NCBI GenBank assembly: GCA_033675545.1
Contig: JAWDGP010000113.1
Location: 453,501-517,500 of the forward strand
Origin: Elysia crispata
Taxonomy: Eukaryota; Mollusca; Gastropoda; Plakobranchidae
Length of the DNA stretch: 64,000 nucleotides
Direction of reading: 5' to 3'
Each line of letters starts with the position of its first letter. Position 1 is the first letter of the stretch. The notes beneath the pieces were generated by a model. The model was not told the DNA's origin. It did no database searches and saw only the letters and a list, made by a program, of their open reading frames with translations. A program made the translations under genes and the position numbers. Shown here piece by piece: positions 14,001-52,300 of the stretch.

Positions 14001-15166
14001 CCTTCACAAACCAAAGCAAAGGCATTTGGTGTATAAAAAATAAGAAAATTTAAGAAATTCATATAGTACTCTACTCATTGATATAGTTAGTACATTAGGC
14101 TCTTCTTAGAGTCACGGCTAACATAAAAAATGAAGAGAGAGTTTACTAATTGGAAAACAATTCTCTCAACAAGATCTAAAAGAGAAATACATTAATCAGA
14201 CATAAATGATAATTTATTCTTCTTTTAAATAATAAATTTCATAGATGAAACCATAAGGAATGTTCCAAAAATGGAAAGAAAGTTTATCTATATCATTAGC
14301 CATGTTTCTATCAAAAACACAAAGGTTGTGATAGGAACTGAATCCATCCAAACAGAAATTCCTTCGTATTTTTACCTCAATGTACTGAACTGCATCAAGA
14401 CATGAGAACACATGCTGAACTTGGAGAGTGTCGAAATGTCTGATCACCAGTCTGTAGTCAACAGCACAAGCCTGAGAGATTGAGGTGAGTCATAAAAAAA
14501 CAAGTTTTAAAACATTTTTATTTACGACAAAAATGCTGTAACATGTGTTAGACAATGATATGTATCAAGACAATTTTTTCTTCATTTAGAACTTTGAAGT
14601 ATAGCAAATTTAGTCATAATCACTTCAAACATAAAAAAGGCATAATACATCCTTTTATTTGCAAATAATATTCTCTTTTGTGATTTCTACTCAGTGATCA
14701 TTGTCTTACCTGAAAGTCATTGGGTTTGGTGGTCTATTTTCATCAATTTAGCCATGACCTAATAATATACTGGAACTATCATGCACTGCACAGATAAAAA
14801 AAAGTCCTAACATAAAATAAGCAAATGTTGAACTGTACATTCTAAGGTGAGCTAATGAAGTTAATAGAAACTGCATGGATGTAAAAGCTTTTATGAGCTT
14901 AATGGAAAGAAAGGAAAAGAAAAAGCACAGATGTGTAGCATTATAAAAGCCTGATAATTTGAGTAAAAGATCTAGATCCTTTCAAGACCGGTTGGGAGTA
15001 AGGACAGCCATGAATCAATATCTAGATCTAGAATAGTTCCTTATAACACCGGTTGGAATATGCAAAGCCCTTTATCTATTGTTCAGCCTGTTCTTACCAA
15101 ATATTTGCCATCTGGCGAAAATTTGCAGAGCTGTAGAGACTGTCTAAAAAGTTCGGAAAAGTTCAT
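5053..15166 (-). CDS. WRAP73: WRAP73 (WDR8), WD-repeat centrosome/centriolar-satellite protein; complete, 14 coding exons
   Basis: Coding exons on the minus strand: 15166-15098, 14471-14376, 13311-13255, 12762-12646, 12162-12090, 11378-11275, 10830-10744, 10317-10183, 9764-9687, 9088-8998, 8179-8054, 7497-7414, 6444-6337, 5336-5053. All introns are GT...AG and phases agree throughout, giving 502 aa. The protein starts [20 protein letters not shown] and carries WRAP73 signatures: [64 protein letters not shown] and [12 protein letters not shown], spread over WD40-type blades. Human WRAP73 is about 460 aa; the extra length is mostly a C-terminal tail rich in Asn, Thr and Ser (about residues 440-502). 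Family role: with SSX2IP/Msd1 it acts at centrosomes and spindle poles and in ciliogenesis. The ATG has A at -3 and an in-frame TAG at 15175-15173, which supports this start. Introns hold no other recognisable gene. It lies head to head with the p53-family gene. Confidence 0.97.
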
Positions 15167-16079
15167 TTTTAACTAGAGGTACTGAACATCTGTGTCAAAC
15201 GATGGGAGTACTCGTATTCTTTTCATAAATTAAGTGCTTTGAAGCGTTGGTAAGCGAAAGTCGCCATGTTGTTTATTATTCAAGTGAGGTCTAAGGGCTT
15301 GCTACAACTCTGATTGGACAAAACACAAAGTGAAACAAAGTTTTTAGATAAACTATAAAATCATAAAATTCTAGATTCTTTAGAAAATTATGACAAACAT
15401 CATGACGATGTAAGATATTTTCTTCTCATAAAAAATAACAACGTACTCCATAGTTAGTGCAGAAAACTTCCCGCGTTCCAAGACAAGTGCTGACATAGAC
15501 ATTAGACAAACACTTGCATACGCAAATGAAAAAAAAACAAAAACTATGACCCTGACTATTCATTGTTTAATATGAAGTTTTTACGCCCCAAAATATGATT
15601 CTGACGCAGAAAACAACCACATTTTCTCAATTCCTCCCACTGAATTATATAATCTTTTGAATGTTCTTCTATATTCGACTTCTTTTTCCTTTGGGCGAAC
15701 CCGCCCACGTGGTGCCGCCATAATCGCGTAGTGATTTGTGTTGTCTGTTACAAACAAACGTCAAGGCCCACCACTCGAGCAGTCGGCAAGTTCCAGGACT
15801 CTAAGTAGCGAGTCGGCACTTTGATCATGTGTAACTTGAATTCCATTGTGTCATTGATTCTGATCACAGTGTGCTAGTTCCCAACTAGCCTCTGAAGACA
15901 ACCTATAATCATGTTAATACTTTGTTGAACTCTACAGTAACTATCTTTTGTTGTTATTCCACCACCGAAGTGTTCATCTATTTTATTATTTCTGATTGTT
16001 GATCATGCATTGTTTACAGTGGTGATTTGTCACAACGAAGATTTATCACTCTAGTGCCACTGCGAGCTTTGTTTATCTC
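15167..16079. promoter_or_regulatory. Divergent promoter region between WRAP73 and the p53-family gene, with candidate non-coding first exon
   Basis: This lies between the WRAP73 start codon (minus) and the p53-family gene (plus). A locally GC-richer block contains CCCGCCC (GC-box type, 15700-15706), overlapping a perfect CACGTG E-box (15706-15711), then GCCGCCAT (15714-15721), which matches a YY1-type core. A second CGCCATGTT lies at 15262-15270. On the plus strand a strong donor-like GTAAGT begins at 16080, so DNA ending at 16079 may be a non-coding first exon of the p53-family gene. That gene's first coding exon is preceded by an acceptor AG, so an upstream exon must exist. Motif matches are seen; promoter function and the exon are inferred. 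Confidence 0.5.
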
Positions 16080-19000
16080 GTAAGTAAACCTACATTTAGA
16101 TTTCAATCTGTTTGCTTTAATCGATTATGCAAGATTAAGATTTAGATAAGAATTTCTAGACTTCATATAGACATAAAGCGTTTTAGTTCCCAGTATGCCT
16201 TCAAGTTCAAATTCTGATTGTGAATGATTTTAGCCCACCTATTCGGTCAGAAGACACAACGAGCTCCGTTGTGACCCTCAACAGTGTACCCGCTAGATCT
16301 AGATCTAGATTAGATCTAGACTCTAGCTAGAACTGTTCCCCTTTTTGATCGAGAACGAGGTCAACAATCTTGTTTCCATTTTTTCCACATGTTAGATCTA
16401 GATGAGATCTAGCGACATTGCGTTCAACAAAGTATTTTAATTTTTAAAAGACAATTTAATTATATTTTAAGAGCTTGAAGTTCGAGTATGAAAGTGATGG
16501 TAATGATTGCATCGTCAGGTCCCTAATCTAAAATATTCTGATTAATCTCTCCAGTCTCTATCACCTACAAACAAGTAACACGGCCTGTAGCAGTCTAGCG
16601 ATGGTCATCTATTTTCAGTAATTTGGACACTGCTAATGCCACTGAATTTTTTTCTGATTTCTCATTCGATTTCAAAGAATCTTCGATTAATAAATCATCT
16701 GTGTGACAGATGTTTCAGCGTCTGCACTGAAAATTGCTTATTATAATTGCAGAGACCATTGCAAATGCATGCTTTTAAAAAGGAAGGCTTTATATAGAGT
16801 CACACTCTACATAGAGCCGGACACTATTCAGAGTCACACTCTACATAGAGCCAGACACTATTTAGAGTCACACTCTACATAAAGCCGAACACTATTTAGA
16901 GTCACACTCTACATACTCTACATAGAGCCAAACATAACATACATGTAAAGTCTTCATAGACCGCGACACTAAGTATAGTAACACTCTAAGAAGATTTGTA
17001 ATCGGCTGGGTTAGGATGTAGGCCTACGATGCAGTACATTTACGTAAATAGGTGAAGAAAGTGAAACTTTCATAACCATAATGTTTTTTAAAGTGTGTTT
17101 TACTTACTCCTTCTATAAGAGTTTGACTATGGTTGTTAGGTTTCCAAATTCAAAATCAGATAATAAATCAATTTTTAAATTTAATTTACATATGGTGCAT
17201 TGCCAAGTAAGGAAACTCAAAAACTATCATGCATATTATGAGGCTCAGTAGGCCAATATTTAAGTGCCTGTAACTCCTTATTTACAAATAATTTTATATA
17301 CTTTAAAGAAGGAAAGTAGTTAGGCCTTTTGTGAACATTAATCAAAATAGATTTCTTGCCCGTTACAAAAGTATTGACAGAGTTATTGCCCTTTATTTTT
17401 AGTTATCGTTCTTTTCATTAAACTAAACTACATGTATTTACCGCTTGTGAATGCATATTTTGAGTTGAGTTGAATAGAAGAAAAAGTCATGCTTAGTTGA
17501 TGATCTAAAAAGGATGTCACAGTCTGAGATTTTTAATACTCGAAACATGTGTTATTGCCCTTGATATCACTATGTTGATGAGAAAAGCCAATGAATCAGT
17601 TTCCAAGTATCAAATCTTAAGATACCATGAACTTTAGCTGTTTTAACCATTCAAGTGAAGTGTATCATTTTGTTTAGCAACTGCTTTGTTGAAAAGTAAA
17701 GACTTTTGTTACTTTAAACGTGAAATCAAGTAAGAAATGATGTTAAAGTTTGGTTTAAATATTCCGCAACCACTTTTAAAGCAAGCAAGCATGACCAGAC
17801 AGAAAAAAAAAAAAATATTAAAAAGTGAATATGGTTTCACAGTCTATGTTTATTGATTATGTTCATAATATGCTACATGGTTAATGGTGGAATATTAATT
17901 ACTGCTGTAATATTTTACATGTACATATAGTTTCTTATAAACATACTAAAGAAGGTCTAGTCGAGGCAAAATCAAGGAACGTAGTGTTTCTTGGCTTTAT
18001 ACACCTTGAGGATGATATTACTTTAGTAGTAGAACCCTTGTTCTTTTTGGTACGATTTAAACTGTAGTTCAAAGCTGTCTAGAGTGGCAAAAAACGACCC
18101 AACGGCAAAACGCTCCATTTAACTTCACTTTCAGCTACGGTAATCTAAATTTATTCGAATCTACTCTTTTTACTTTTCAAATAGCTTTTAAGATGGCAAC
18201 GTTAGCTCTCGATCTAAATCTACTCTCGCTGGATGTGCATTCGTAGGGATATTAGGCTACTGGCAGTGGCAGGGTGAGGCTGGCACTGAGTCGCGCAAAA
18301 CTGGTCTTTGTCTCGTAGTCTTTTGTTTCTGTCACAGAAGAGCTCAGCTGTTACTCTGAATAGTGTGCACAGCTCTATCAGTCTATGTAGAGTGACACTC
18401 TATATAGTCACTTCGTTTTAAAAATACAATGTTACTTTTTTCCAAACAGTTGGTCCAGGCTGGAGGGACTAATCTTTTGAATTAAAACTATTCGCCTGAC
18501 AGGAACTTAGTCATAAGTGCAATAAATTATAAATGCATTATTATAATAAGCCCCAAGTTCACTGCCTCTTGAATGATCAGTAAATAAAATCCACTTTAAA
18601 TTTAGTGATTCTGGTGCTGAATTTAGGAAATAATATGGCTGCTACACAATTTGTTTTCTCTGAATTGCAAGCAAATCATAACCTGTATTTGGGATAATAT
18701 TGTTGTAAATGTATTTTAATCTTTAAGATTAATATAGAAAAAAATGTTGAACAGTTTTGGTTATTCATCATGCTCTCTTATTTAAATTTTTATTAAAGAT
18801 TAATATCCTCAAAGCTCCCCCTATATGAATATTTTTGTAGAAATGGTTAATCACATGAATTTAGACTATATTCTCCAATTTCAAGGCTACAACTTTGTAC
18901 AAGCATGGGATGAGCAATAATATTTCTTAGGATAGAAATAGCTTGACTCCGATGGATGTGAGGGTGATGACAATGAATCAAAAAGAATCTATTGAGATCA

Positions 19001-22000
19001 AGACTTACTTTTGAAAGTGATATATGAAATTTAGATTGCATGAATTAGGCAATTTTTTGTCTTCTCTGATGCCGGTGCTACTGTATAGTGATATTATTTC
19101 ATGTTTAGACTACATATAAGGTCATTTGGTTACACTTTCAGGGGATAGACATACTTAGCCTAAACCCACTGACTGATAGTGTTAAAATCAAGAACAATTT
19201 AGTTACCAACGGCCCAGTTTTTTAATACAAAGCTGGTTTTTTTTTTAATCAAGATAGTTACTTAAAATATTATAAATGGCATGTTGTCAACTTGAAAATA
19301 CTCTTGTGGTGGAGTTCAGCCCACAATTGCATCTGGGTCTAACAGCGCAGTACTTACTCAAAACTGTTTAGTACTGTAAACAATGGCTTATCTCATAAAC
19401 AAATTTTGATTTAAAAATAAACTTGTATGAATGATTTTGCACACACATCATACCAAAGGGGAAGGTAATGTGGATTAATCATGTGTCTTCTGTAAGATAA
19501 TAATGGCCTGCAGTTGATCCTGAGTATCCGTTGTTGGCATGCTTTACTATAGTCTCTGATTACTTTGGTTGCATTTAAAAGTTCTCTTGTTCTCAGAATC
19601 CATTGACGAAATTTTCTTTTTCAGAATGATTATTCTTTTCCCTTTCTTTTGATTTAAAATAGAACTCTCTGAACACAAGATTTAAAAATTCAAAGGAAAA
19701 CATTTTTTATTTTCTCAACATTACTTCTAAGATTCTAAAAGTATAAACTTTCACTATATATCATGCTATGTCTTATCTCCATCAGCACATAGATTATAAT
19801 GTTTCAAACAAATCTTATTTCTTTTTTTTTATGTAAAGGCTTAGTTATGAAGAGTTTCAGAACTGGCTAATATTTGTGAGATACATCGAAAGCCTAGTTT
19901 TACTCAGTAGTTTAACATTTAACTTATGTGATCATTGCAGTGTAGGTCTGCCTGTTTGCTTCCTGGGTGCACGTTTATTAGGAATAGAGGATCTTGGTTT
20001 CATTGAGGGCAGGGGAAGGACTGTGAGAAAAGTCTCTCTTGATTGATTTGATCCCATAGAGTGAATCAGCAACTCCTATAATCAAAACTAGTGCATTTTC
20101 TAAGAAACCAACACTCTGTCATATTTCTCATTTTTTATCCTAAGAAGTATAGGGGAGTCTGTGGTGTCACTTCATGCTTGGTTTAACTTTTAAACTAAAA
20201 TTCAAGGGAGTGCAATGCCTGTTAAAGCATGTTTTGATTAAGGGGTAACTGTTAAGGGAAAGAATGAGTTGTGGAACAGAAATTCTCTTAGTTTAACTGT
20301 GTTTATTGTAATCACAGAACACCCCACAATTTTAGCACATGAGCGAAATTTGTCTTTATAGTTCAAAAGATTTTAAAATATTGACCTGGCCCTGTGGTTT
20401 CTATTGCTTGTCCTAAGCTGTTTGATCAGATATTGGATTAGTGTGCAGTTAAGTGTTACATTTTTCACATTTGGAAAAAGTCATTTAAAAGTTAAAGTGA
20501 TGCATAATGCCACATATACTGACACATCTTTGCAAGGCTTATGAATGCAACATGAAATTATAACTTTTTTTTTCATATAGAAACAATACAAATATATTTG
20601 TCAAAAGCTAGAGCCCTGTTAAAATGGTTGCCCTTAAAATTTGACCACCAAGGTCAGCTGAGAATTTTTTATCCATCTGTCCAAAATTTTTTTACTTTGA
20701 ATTTTAGAAAAGTTTCTTATAAATGCTTTGTTTGGAGAGGATATGGAATTACAGAGTATCATGCTTAATACATTTAAATTCATTTAGATTTGCAGAATCT
20801 GGGGTTTAATCAGTCAAGAAGTAGCCTTTTAGAACAAAAAATGCATTGAATTATCAGTTTCAGATATAAGGGCTTGTGTTATTTTAATTTTTTGAATTTT
20901 TATTTTTTTTGGAGAGGAGACATTCGGTGTCCTGAAAATAATTCTGAATAGTTTGAACTAATTTACTCCACCCTTTCCCCCCAAAATATGGTGTTAATTT
21001 GCAGGCACTTAATGTCTTCGCTTTTTCTTGTCATATTGAGTAATGTTCAGATAGGGGTTAATTCATTCTTAGAAAGACAGTGAATTATATATGTCGGCTA
21101 GTAGAGTCCCAAGATCATGTCTCATTATGGTACTTGTGATTTGTTTGCAATAGCCCCAAGTCATGCTCAATTTTTTTTAACGAAGGGAAGCAACTGAATA
21201 TATTTTTGTCATTAATTTACTGGGTTTGTTCCCATAGGTTTTGTCCTTCACTTGGAGTGGATCATTAGGGAACCTAGTCAGTCTACCTAGAGCTAGGGTC
21301 AGTTTGGAGCTCTTCTGTTTTATCCTTTTTTTCTTTCTATTTTCTTACGAGATAGAATTAATGTTTACTTATTTCAAAAACTTAATAAATTGCATATTCA
21401 GATATTGCATAGCAAAGGTAGAGCCTTACTGTTGAAAAGGATCAAGAAAAGACTAGAATTCTATAAAGAAATGGTTAGGAAAAGATGAGAACATTTCTTT
21501 TTTTATTTTAGTCCGTACAACAGCTTTTTGTTTTGTGAAAGGAATCCATACCTGTAAACAGTCTAATGTGTTATTTAAAATAATTTTTTTTTCATTATTG
21601 ATAACCCAGCTCTGAATTGCTTAGATTAGATGTTGACATTCATTTAAAACTCCCAGTGATTGCATTTGAGTGCTGCCTATAACAATGGAGAGTCTACAAG
21701 ACTTGGCATAAGGCATAGTTAGCTATACACACTTTCTACAGGTATTATCAGAAAAATCATAATTTTATCTATCTTATGCCTCAGTCTGGGTGGGGCATAC
21801 AACTTCCTTTACATTTATTTTCCACTGGGGCAGATGGAACCAGAGATGCTTTTTTTTTATCCTTTGCTTAACATGATGCCTATTACCTTTGCAATAATAA
21901 AAGGGGTAGGTAATTCTCCTGGTCAACAGCCAAAAGTCATGTTTCAAACTGAACCTTTTGTTTTTAATGGAAGCAATAAAAGTAAGTCCCTTTCCTGTAG

Positions 22001-22303
22001 TTTAAAGATGTTGCCCTGGTCAAAATTTGAAGTTTCTCATCTTAGCAAAGGGTGCGCATTTTTTTTTTACAAGTGTACATGACTTCATGTTTTTTTAACA
22101 TTACATCTGAATGGTTCACGTTTTTGATGTTTTTGTTTTTCAGTATCTCAGATATGTGTGCTAGGCTTTGTCGTATTGTTTTTGTTTTCAAGCTTAAATT
22201 CTGTTTTATAAAGATCATGCATGGTATTCAAATCGGTTTGCCATTTAAAATTTGTTTGATTGAAATATATTCAATTTTTAAATTTTTTAAAAATTCCATG
22301 CAG
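16080..22303 (+). other. Probable 5' intron of the p53-family gene; no coding exon seen
   Basis: AT-rich sequence between the candidate first-exon donor (16080) and the acceptor at 22302-22303. It contains AGATCT/TCTAGA-rich patches around 16292-16330 and 16395-16412, and a small tandem repeat at 16797-16935 with an inverted echo near 18382-18410. No open frame here showed a recognisable protein; a further untranslated exon could be hidden. Confidence 0.45.
16797..16935. repeat. 34-bp tandem repeat, about 4 copies
   Basis: Units of about 34 bp start gagtcacactctacatagag and continue with ccRgacactattYa. The last copy has a short internal duplication of actctacat. An inverted, shorter copy (ctatgtagagtgacactc) occurs near 18382-18410. 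Confidence 0.85.
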
Positions 22304-22330
22304 GTTTGACCAGTTTGATATATAGCGACA

Positions 22331-46341
<24,011 letters not shown>

Positions 46342-49300
46342 GCGGCCTGATTCACACATCAGCTAACAGCTATGGTTATCACCATCATCATTATGTTATC
46401 ATCAACACCATTGAAGCCACCTCAGCTTGTCTCAAACCCCATATCAAAGGTGCTGATGAAACTCTTTGCCCATGGACATGGTGCTCGAACCTTTAAATCT
46501 ACACTTGTAATGTAAGAATTCTTGTCCCCTTCCCTCCCCCTTCTCTCTCTCTCTCTCTCTGGACCTCTCAACCTCTTTATCTCCCTCTGTCTTGCCTGCC
46601 TGCGACCCTTTCTCAAAGGGTTGTTAATTACAGAAATAAGAGTACACATGTTGTTTTCCCTTATATTTATGGTTTAATCTGAAATCGTTTTGAGAACAGT
46701 GCAAACAAGCACAAGTCACAAGTAAAGGCCTTGTTTTCTAAAATACAAACCAAATTTGTGCTGAAACATCTCATTGTGCAGCTTTATTGTATACCACAGA
46801 ATTACTGTAATGTTAGAAATTGCTTACAAATGCATATATGCAAGTATGATCTTAAAATTGGTATTGCTCTCTCAAAATTTTGTATATATGATTATTTTTA
46901 TTCTTTGATATGTGTTTTACACAATTTAAGCCTATTTCAAATCAAATTTTTGTGCCGTTTTCTACTTTTATATGTGACTTTAAAAAATATAATTTGAAAA
47001 AAAAAAAAACAAGAAACTCGTGATGTTTGCCCTGTTCTGACTGGTTGCCAAACAATTGCTTTGTTGTACTAATTAAGATTTAAATACAAGTGTTCATTTT
47101 TGGTGACCCAGTTTATATTCTGTAAGCTGGCAAGGCTCAAAATGTGTTCATAACTTTTATTTATATTTGTTGTCTGCGTTGAAAACAAATATTCACACAG
47201 AAGTTTCTTTATACAACGCTATTATTTTCTATAGACGTATATATTCTAACTATTTTTTAACGCACTGAATCTCTGAGGAGGAGTGTAGTTTCTGTACTTA
47301 CTTGTCTCATGCCAGGCAGAAATCAGTATCTCAGTTTTGATGGATTTGTTGAGGAATTTACTGACATTTAAAAAAAAACGCTTTTCATTATTGCAGGATA
47401 AGTGTAGATTGATTTTTTTTTTTACTTTCTTAAGATAATATTTACCGAGCCCTTGTAATAATGACAATTCAGTTGAGCTAATATTGCTTGCCTTTTCCAT
47501 GAAGAATTCATTAGTTTACAAGCCTTTTTAAGGTCAGTACACAATTGTCCTTACTGATAAAAAAAAGTATAGTTGATATGGTTAGTGATCCTTAGGTTCA
47601 TTTTGAGCCTTGGTTAATCTGAATAGACTTTTACACAACTGTAGCTTAAATGTTAAATAAAAAACTCTTACTTTTTTCTTATCTGTTTTTCCTTGAGAGG
47701 CATTACTTTGTGTCACCCAATGGTATCTCAATGTTGAATTGTAGAATGGGGAGAAATAATCGGTAAATACAGACACCAGTTTAGCATTAGGAGAAAACAC
47801 CGTCCAAGTGGAAGAGACATCAGGGTGTTATACAATTTTTTTTTTTATGTCAGATCAATCACAGAATTGTATGTTGATTAAAACTGCAATCAAGCTAAGC
47901 CTGTTTTATGTTTATTCTATGCCAAATTTTTTTTTGTCATAAATGCACTATTGTGAGCTGCGGAGAGGCATGTTCTACGTATAGTGATATACTGACTATC
48001 TGTTTGCTTGTATATTGTTTTAGAAATCACAATAGCTGTGAACAAAATTATAAGTGATCATATATCTATTCAAATACTTTATAACTTACATGATACAAGG
48101 GACACTAATATTGAGTTATATTTTTACAGAGACTAAATCTCTTTAATATGTATATATATATATAAATATAGTTTTGTGAGAATTCTATTTTCTTGTTAAA
48201 TTCTTGTCAAACCAAGACACAGTTACTGACTGTTTATTTCTTGGTTTTTATCATAAGGTAAAATTGGCGTGTGTCAGACCTGTTCAAACTGCTTTTCAGG
48301 GTGAATTAAATCTGTCGTCTTATCAGTTTTACGAATCTCATTGGATCAACTCTTCAGCGCGATAACAATATTCATCACATTTTAAGTCTTTAAAGATTTG
48401 GTATCAGGCTCAGCACTTTTCTCGAGAGGACAATTTGTCTTAGATTTGCCTTTCCCAATTAATCAACTAAGCTTTCAAAAATTTTTTTTTATAGGAGCAT
48501 TTAAAGATCATAGCATTCCAGTGATTTTTTCTTTGATCGAACATTAGTATCATCTAAAGCCACAGTGTAGAAAAATAGAATGATAGACAAATGTAAAAAT
48601 CTGTGGAAAATCTCTTCTGTCAGTGTTGATGTCAGAAACCAGGTAGATGCTGCAAGTGGACCTCACTTAGAACTAGACTACATTCTGATAGCAAGGGTAG
48701 AAATAAGTATTGAAATCATACTAACCTATGTAAGTGGGAATACTTGGGTAACTCTCTAGAATTTGGACAGGTCTGATATATGTTCTCAATTGTCATATTT
48801 GAATGTTGAACAATCCAAAGAAGTTGGATGTCAAAAAATTGAAACTTCACATAAATCTCTCTAACGATTTGGATTTCCAATGATGGAAAATCAACAGCAG
48901 ATAAATTCCTTTTTTTTAATCTTATTATTGAAAAGATATACCAAATTCTCTCTGTCTCTTTGGATCATAGGGAGGAATAGCCATGATGTTACTTACCCTT
49001 AACAAGGCTGAGATTTTACTGGTTCTAAACATTTGTGTTTTCAAGCATTAATGACTTGCTACATTCTTGATCTCATCGGGTGTTGAGCTCTGAGAGTAAA
49101 ACTCTACAGTGGATCAGAGGCAATAAACCTGGTGTTTTCTATTGTTCTCAATTTGTTTAGAACCAGTCATCACATCATGCTTTTTCTCCCAGTTATGATT
49201 TCATGTATTATTTATCTTTCATGCTAAATGTGAAAACCTATGATTGTAAAAAAAATTTCTATATGTATCTCATTTGGACACTTTGTCTTTTACTTACTAT

Positions 49301-52300
49301 AAAGAGATTTTTGCATTACCCTCCTCCTTTATTTTATCTCCACAAATCAAGAGGAGAGAAAGCAATGAGGAAAGTTGCTAAAATTCAGTGCCTCTACAAA
49401 TATTTTTTTTATTCAACAGATTAATGCAACATCCGACCATGATTCTTGAAAAAGACTTGGTTTTTTTTTTTTTTTAATAATGAAAGGGCGCTTCCATCAC
49501 TTTGTAGCAAACTCAAGTGTTCAAACAATGAATCCTCTTACAATGCTCATTTGTTGTGAGTTTTTTTTTTATTATTTGTTGATTGATGTGTTCTGTAAGA
49601 CCTTACAACTTAGTTTGTGGCTTCTACAAGGCCACTGAAAAAGTGGATATGTCTTAAAAATAAGCACAATATGCTCTATAAGAGAGTCATACTATTGTCT
49701 TATTACTCTTTATATGTACTGAGTCTTACAAGATTTCCAATCTAAAAAAGTGTGTTTATATGTTGAATTGCTGTGAGTTAAATGAAGGCACTATAGCTGT
49801 TGAGTTTTGATTTACCCAAAATTTCTGATTTGTGTAGTACAATTAGCAGTTTCTAGAATTATGTTATTTCCTTGTAGCAGATGCATATTGTAATTGTGTG
49901 ATTTTTGCATGTTTTTTTTTGTTGTTTTATTCTGCTATGTCTCAATCTATCTCACTGAATATTCTTGGGATCTGTTTTATTCTTTATGCATACATGATTC
50001 AGATTTATAGATTTTTACAACACTGCCAGTTTAAAGGAATACTTTATTTCAAAGGTTAAAAATTTCTACTTTTTATGAGAGCTGCCTTACATGAATTTAA
50101 GAAACAAATTTGTACCTTGTTTTGTTGTGCATGTGTTTGTTTTTTATTTTAGAAAAATAAAACCAAGAATATTTTTGGTTTCTTTTATTTAATTGCCTTG
50201 CTGATTTTAATTTTAACCATTCCATTTTTGCAGCAGTTATGGCATATCTGAATTAATTGTTTCATGCTTTGAAAATCAGCATAAAGCCTAAATTATTTCT
50301 GTTTGTCTATGCAACTTGCACAAGTTACATCACAACCGGTTCAACTGAATTGTATAATATATCTCTTTATTTCATGGCATCGTCGCTATCATGTAAGCTG
50401 AGGTAGCATTAGACATGTCCTAAATGGTCTCGAGCATAGTGAGTTTCTTGGAGCCTCAGCTTTCAATTGGGATTTGTTTTCTTCTCATTCAGTCACTAAT
50501 TTTTCAGACCTGAGAGCATTGGTTGTCTTGCACTTATTTACTTGCTCTTTATGACCTCAAGCATTAGGGCTGATTCAAATCTGATGCTTGCTTGGCAGCA
50601 AGAAAAAGCCACTGAGTGGAGAACATATACTTCCAAACACCCAAGTATTGTCCTTCACACCAATCTATCTGTTGGCTGAACAGGAGGTTAAGACTGACGC
50701 ATCAATCAGCTCTGAAGTAAACAAAATCTGTCGGAAACCAAACTTGAAGACCTGCAGTTTGATAGGCGTTTTATTTAATACCCGAACATATATGTACGTG
50801 AAATTTTATACCAACAAAGGTCATTGTCATTGAAAGGAAAGTTACTTACTGACTCAGATGTAGTAAAAAGACATGTTACCAGTTCAGTGCAGAAGTAAAA
50901 TATTGCTGTTAAGACTAAGATAATCTAGAAGTATCCACTCATGGCAATGAAAATGACATTTTGTCAATGTCTAAGCAGTTGTAGGTCAAGCCAAAATCTT
51001 AGAGAGAGCATCTTTCACCTTTCTCAAACATGTCTAAAGTTAGAGTGCTGAAGAAAATCTTGCTCTGGAAAGACATTGCCTACTTAAAGACCAACCAGGA
51101 GCTAAAAGTTTTCTCTTTCACTTTTGTTCTATCCTAACTCTACTGAATAAGTTATTTGAACAATATGAGTTTGAAAACTAGAATTCCAGAAGTCATTTCA
51201 TGAGTAAGTTATGATCAAGTAAGAAATAGAAACGTATTATAACTTATAATTGTTGAAATGCCAACCAGGCCAAGTGGATTTTAAAAGACCTAAAGAATTT
51301 TGACGTTTCAATATAAGAAGGAAAATTCAAAACCAAAGAGCAATATATGTGCCAAATTCATTTTCAAAGTAGGAAGGCGTTCTAAGATCAGAATTGTTTG
51401 TCTTTTTATAGAAAGCCACCATTACGCTGAGTTCTCTCAAGTTCTGATTATTAAAAAGAAGTATTACATTATGTCACTATCAGTCATTCCTACATACTCC
51501 CTTATTTTTTCTTAAAAGAAAAGATTTATAATGCATTAGTTTGTGTTATTGCAAGTTGTCTGTTTCAAGAAAATACTGTTATTAGTTTTAAACTAAAATA
51601 GTGAGGGATGCCAAAGCAAAATTTATTCTTTAACAGAATACTCTAGCTGGACCAAAATGTTATGATTCCTGATTTTTTCAGTCCTTCGGTTGTTAGCGAA
51701 AGGTCTGCTCTCCTGATAAAGCGTTTTCTCTGCTGTCAGACTCAGTGGATGATCTTGACTTGTTAATCTGTAGTTTTCTGGATACGGCACACTATGCAAA
51801 TTGCTCATAGGTGTAATATGATACTAAAAAAGTAACGTTTATTACATTAGATCTTTGCTATCATGTCCATCAATCTATTTTTTCTATTGTCCACTCTATT
51901 TCATCATACATTAAAATGTGTCTTTAAGTAATATTATTTTAGCTTTGTCCTTTCAAAAGTTGTAGTTCACATTGAAGTCAGTATGAGGCATGATTAGAGA
52001 CCCACTCATGTTGCCAAGAAAGAATGAAAAGATGTTTTCATTTAGAGAATTTGTTACGGGGTACTTATGGAAAAATTGGGGAAAAGAATTCTCAGATGGG
52101 ACCACAGTTACACAATTGTGAGATTGAAGTTGGGCTATGTGGAAGATTTTGTTGGAATATTTTATATATGAAATGCCCTGATTCGTCTAACTGTTGTAAG
52201 AAATGTATAAAGATTATTTTTTCTAAAACATTAAACTTTGCACTAATCAGTAACCCTATTATTTTAAACATAATTTTGTTTCATGAAAGTGTAAATATTT

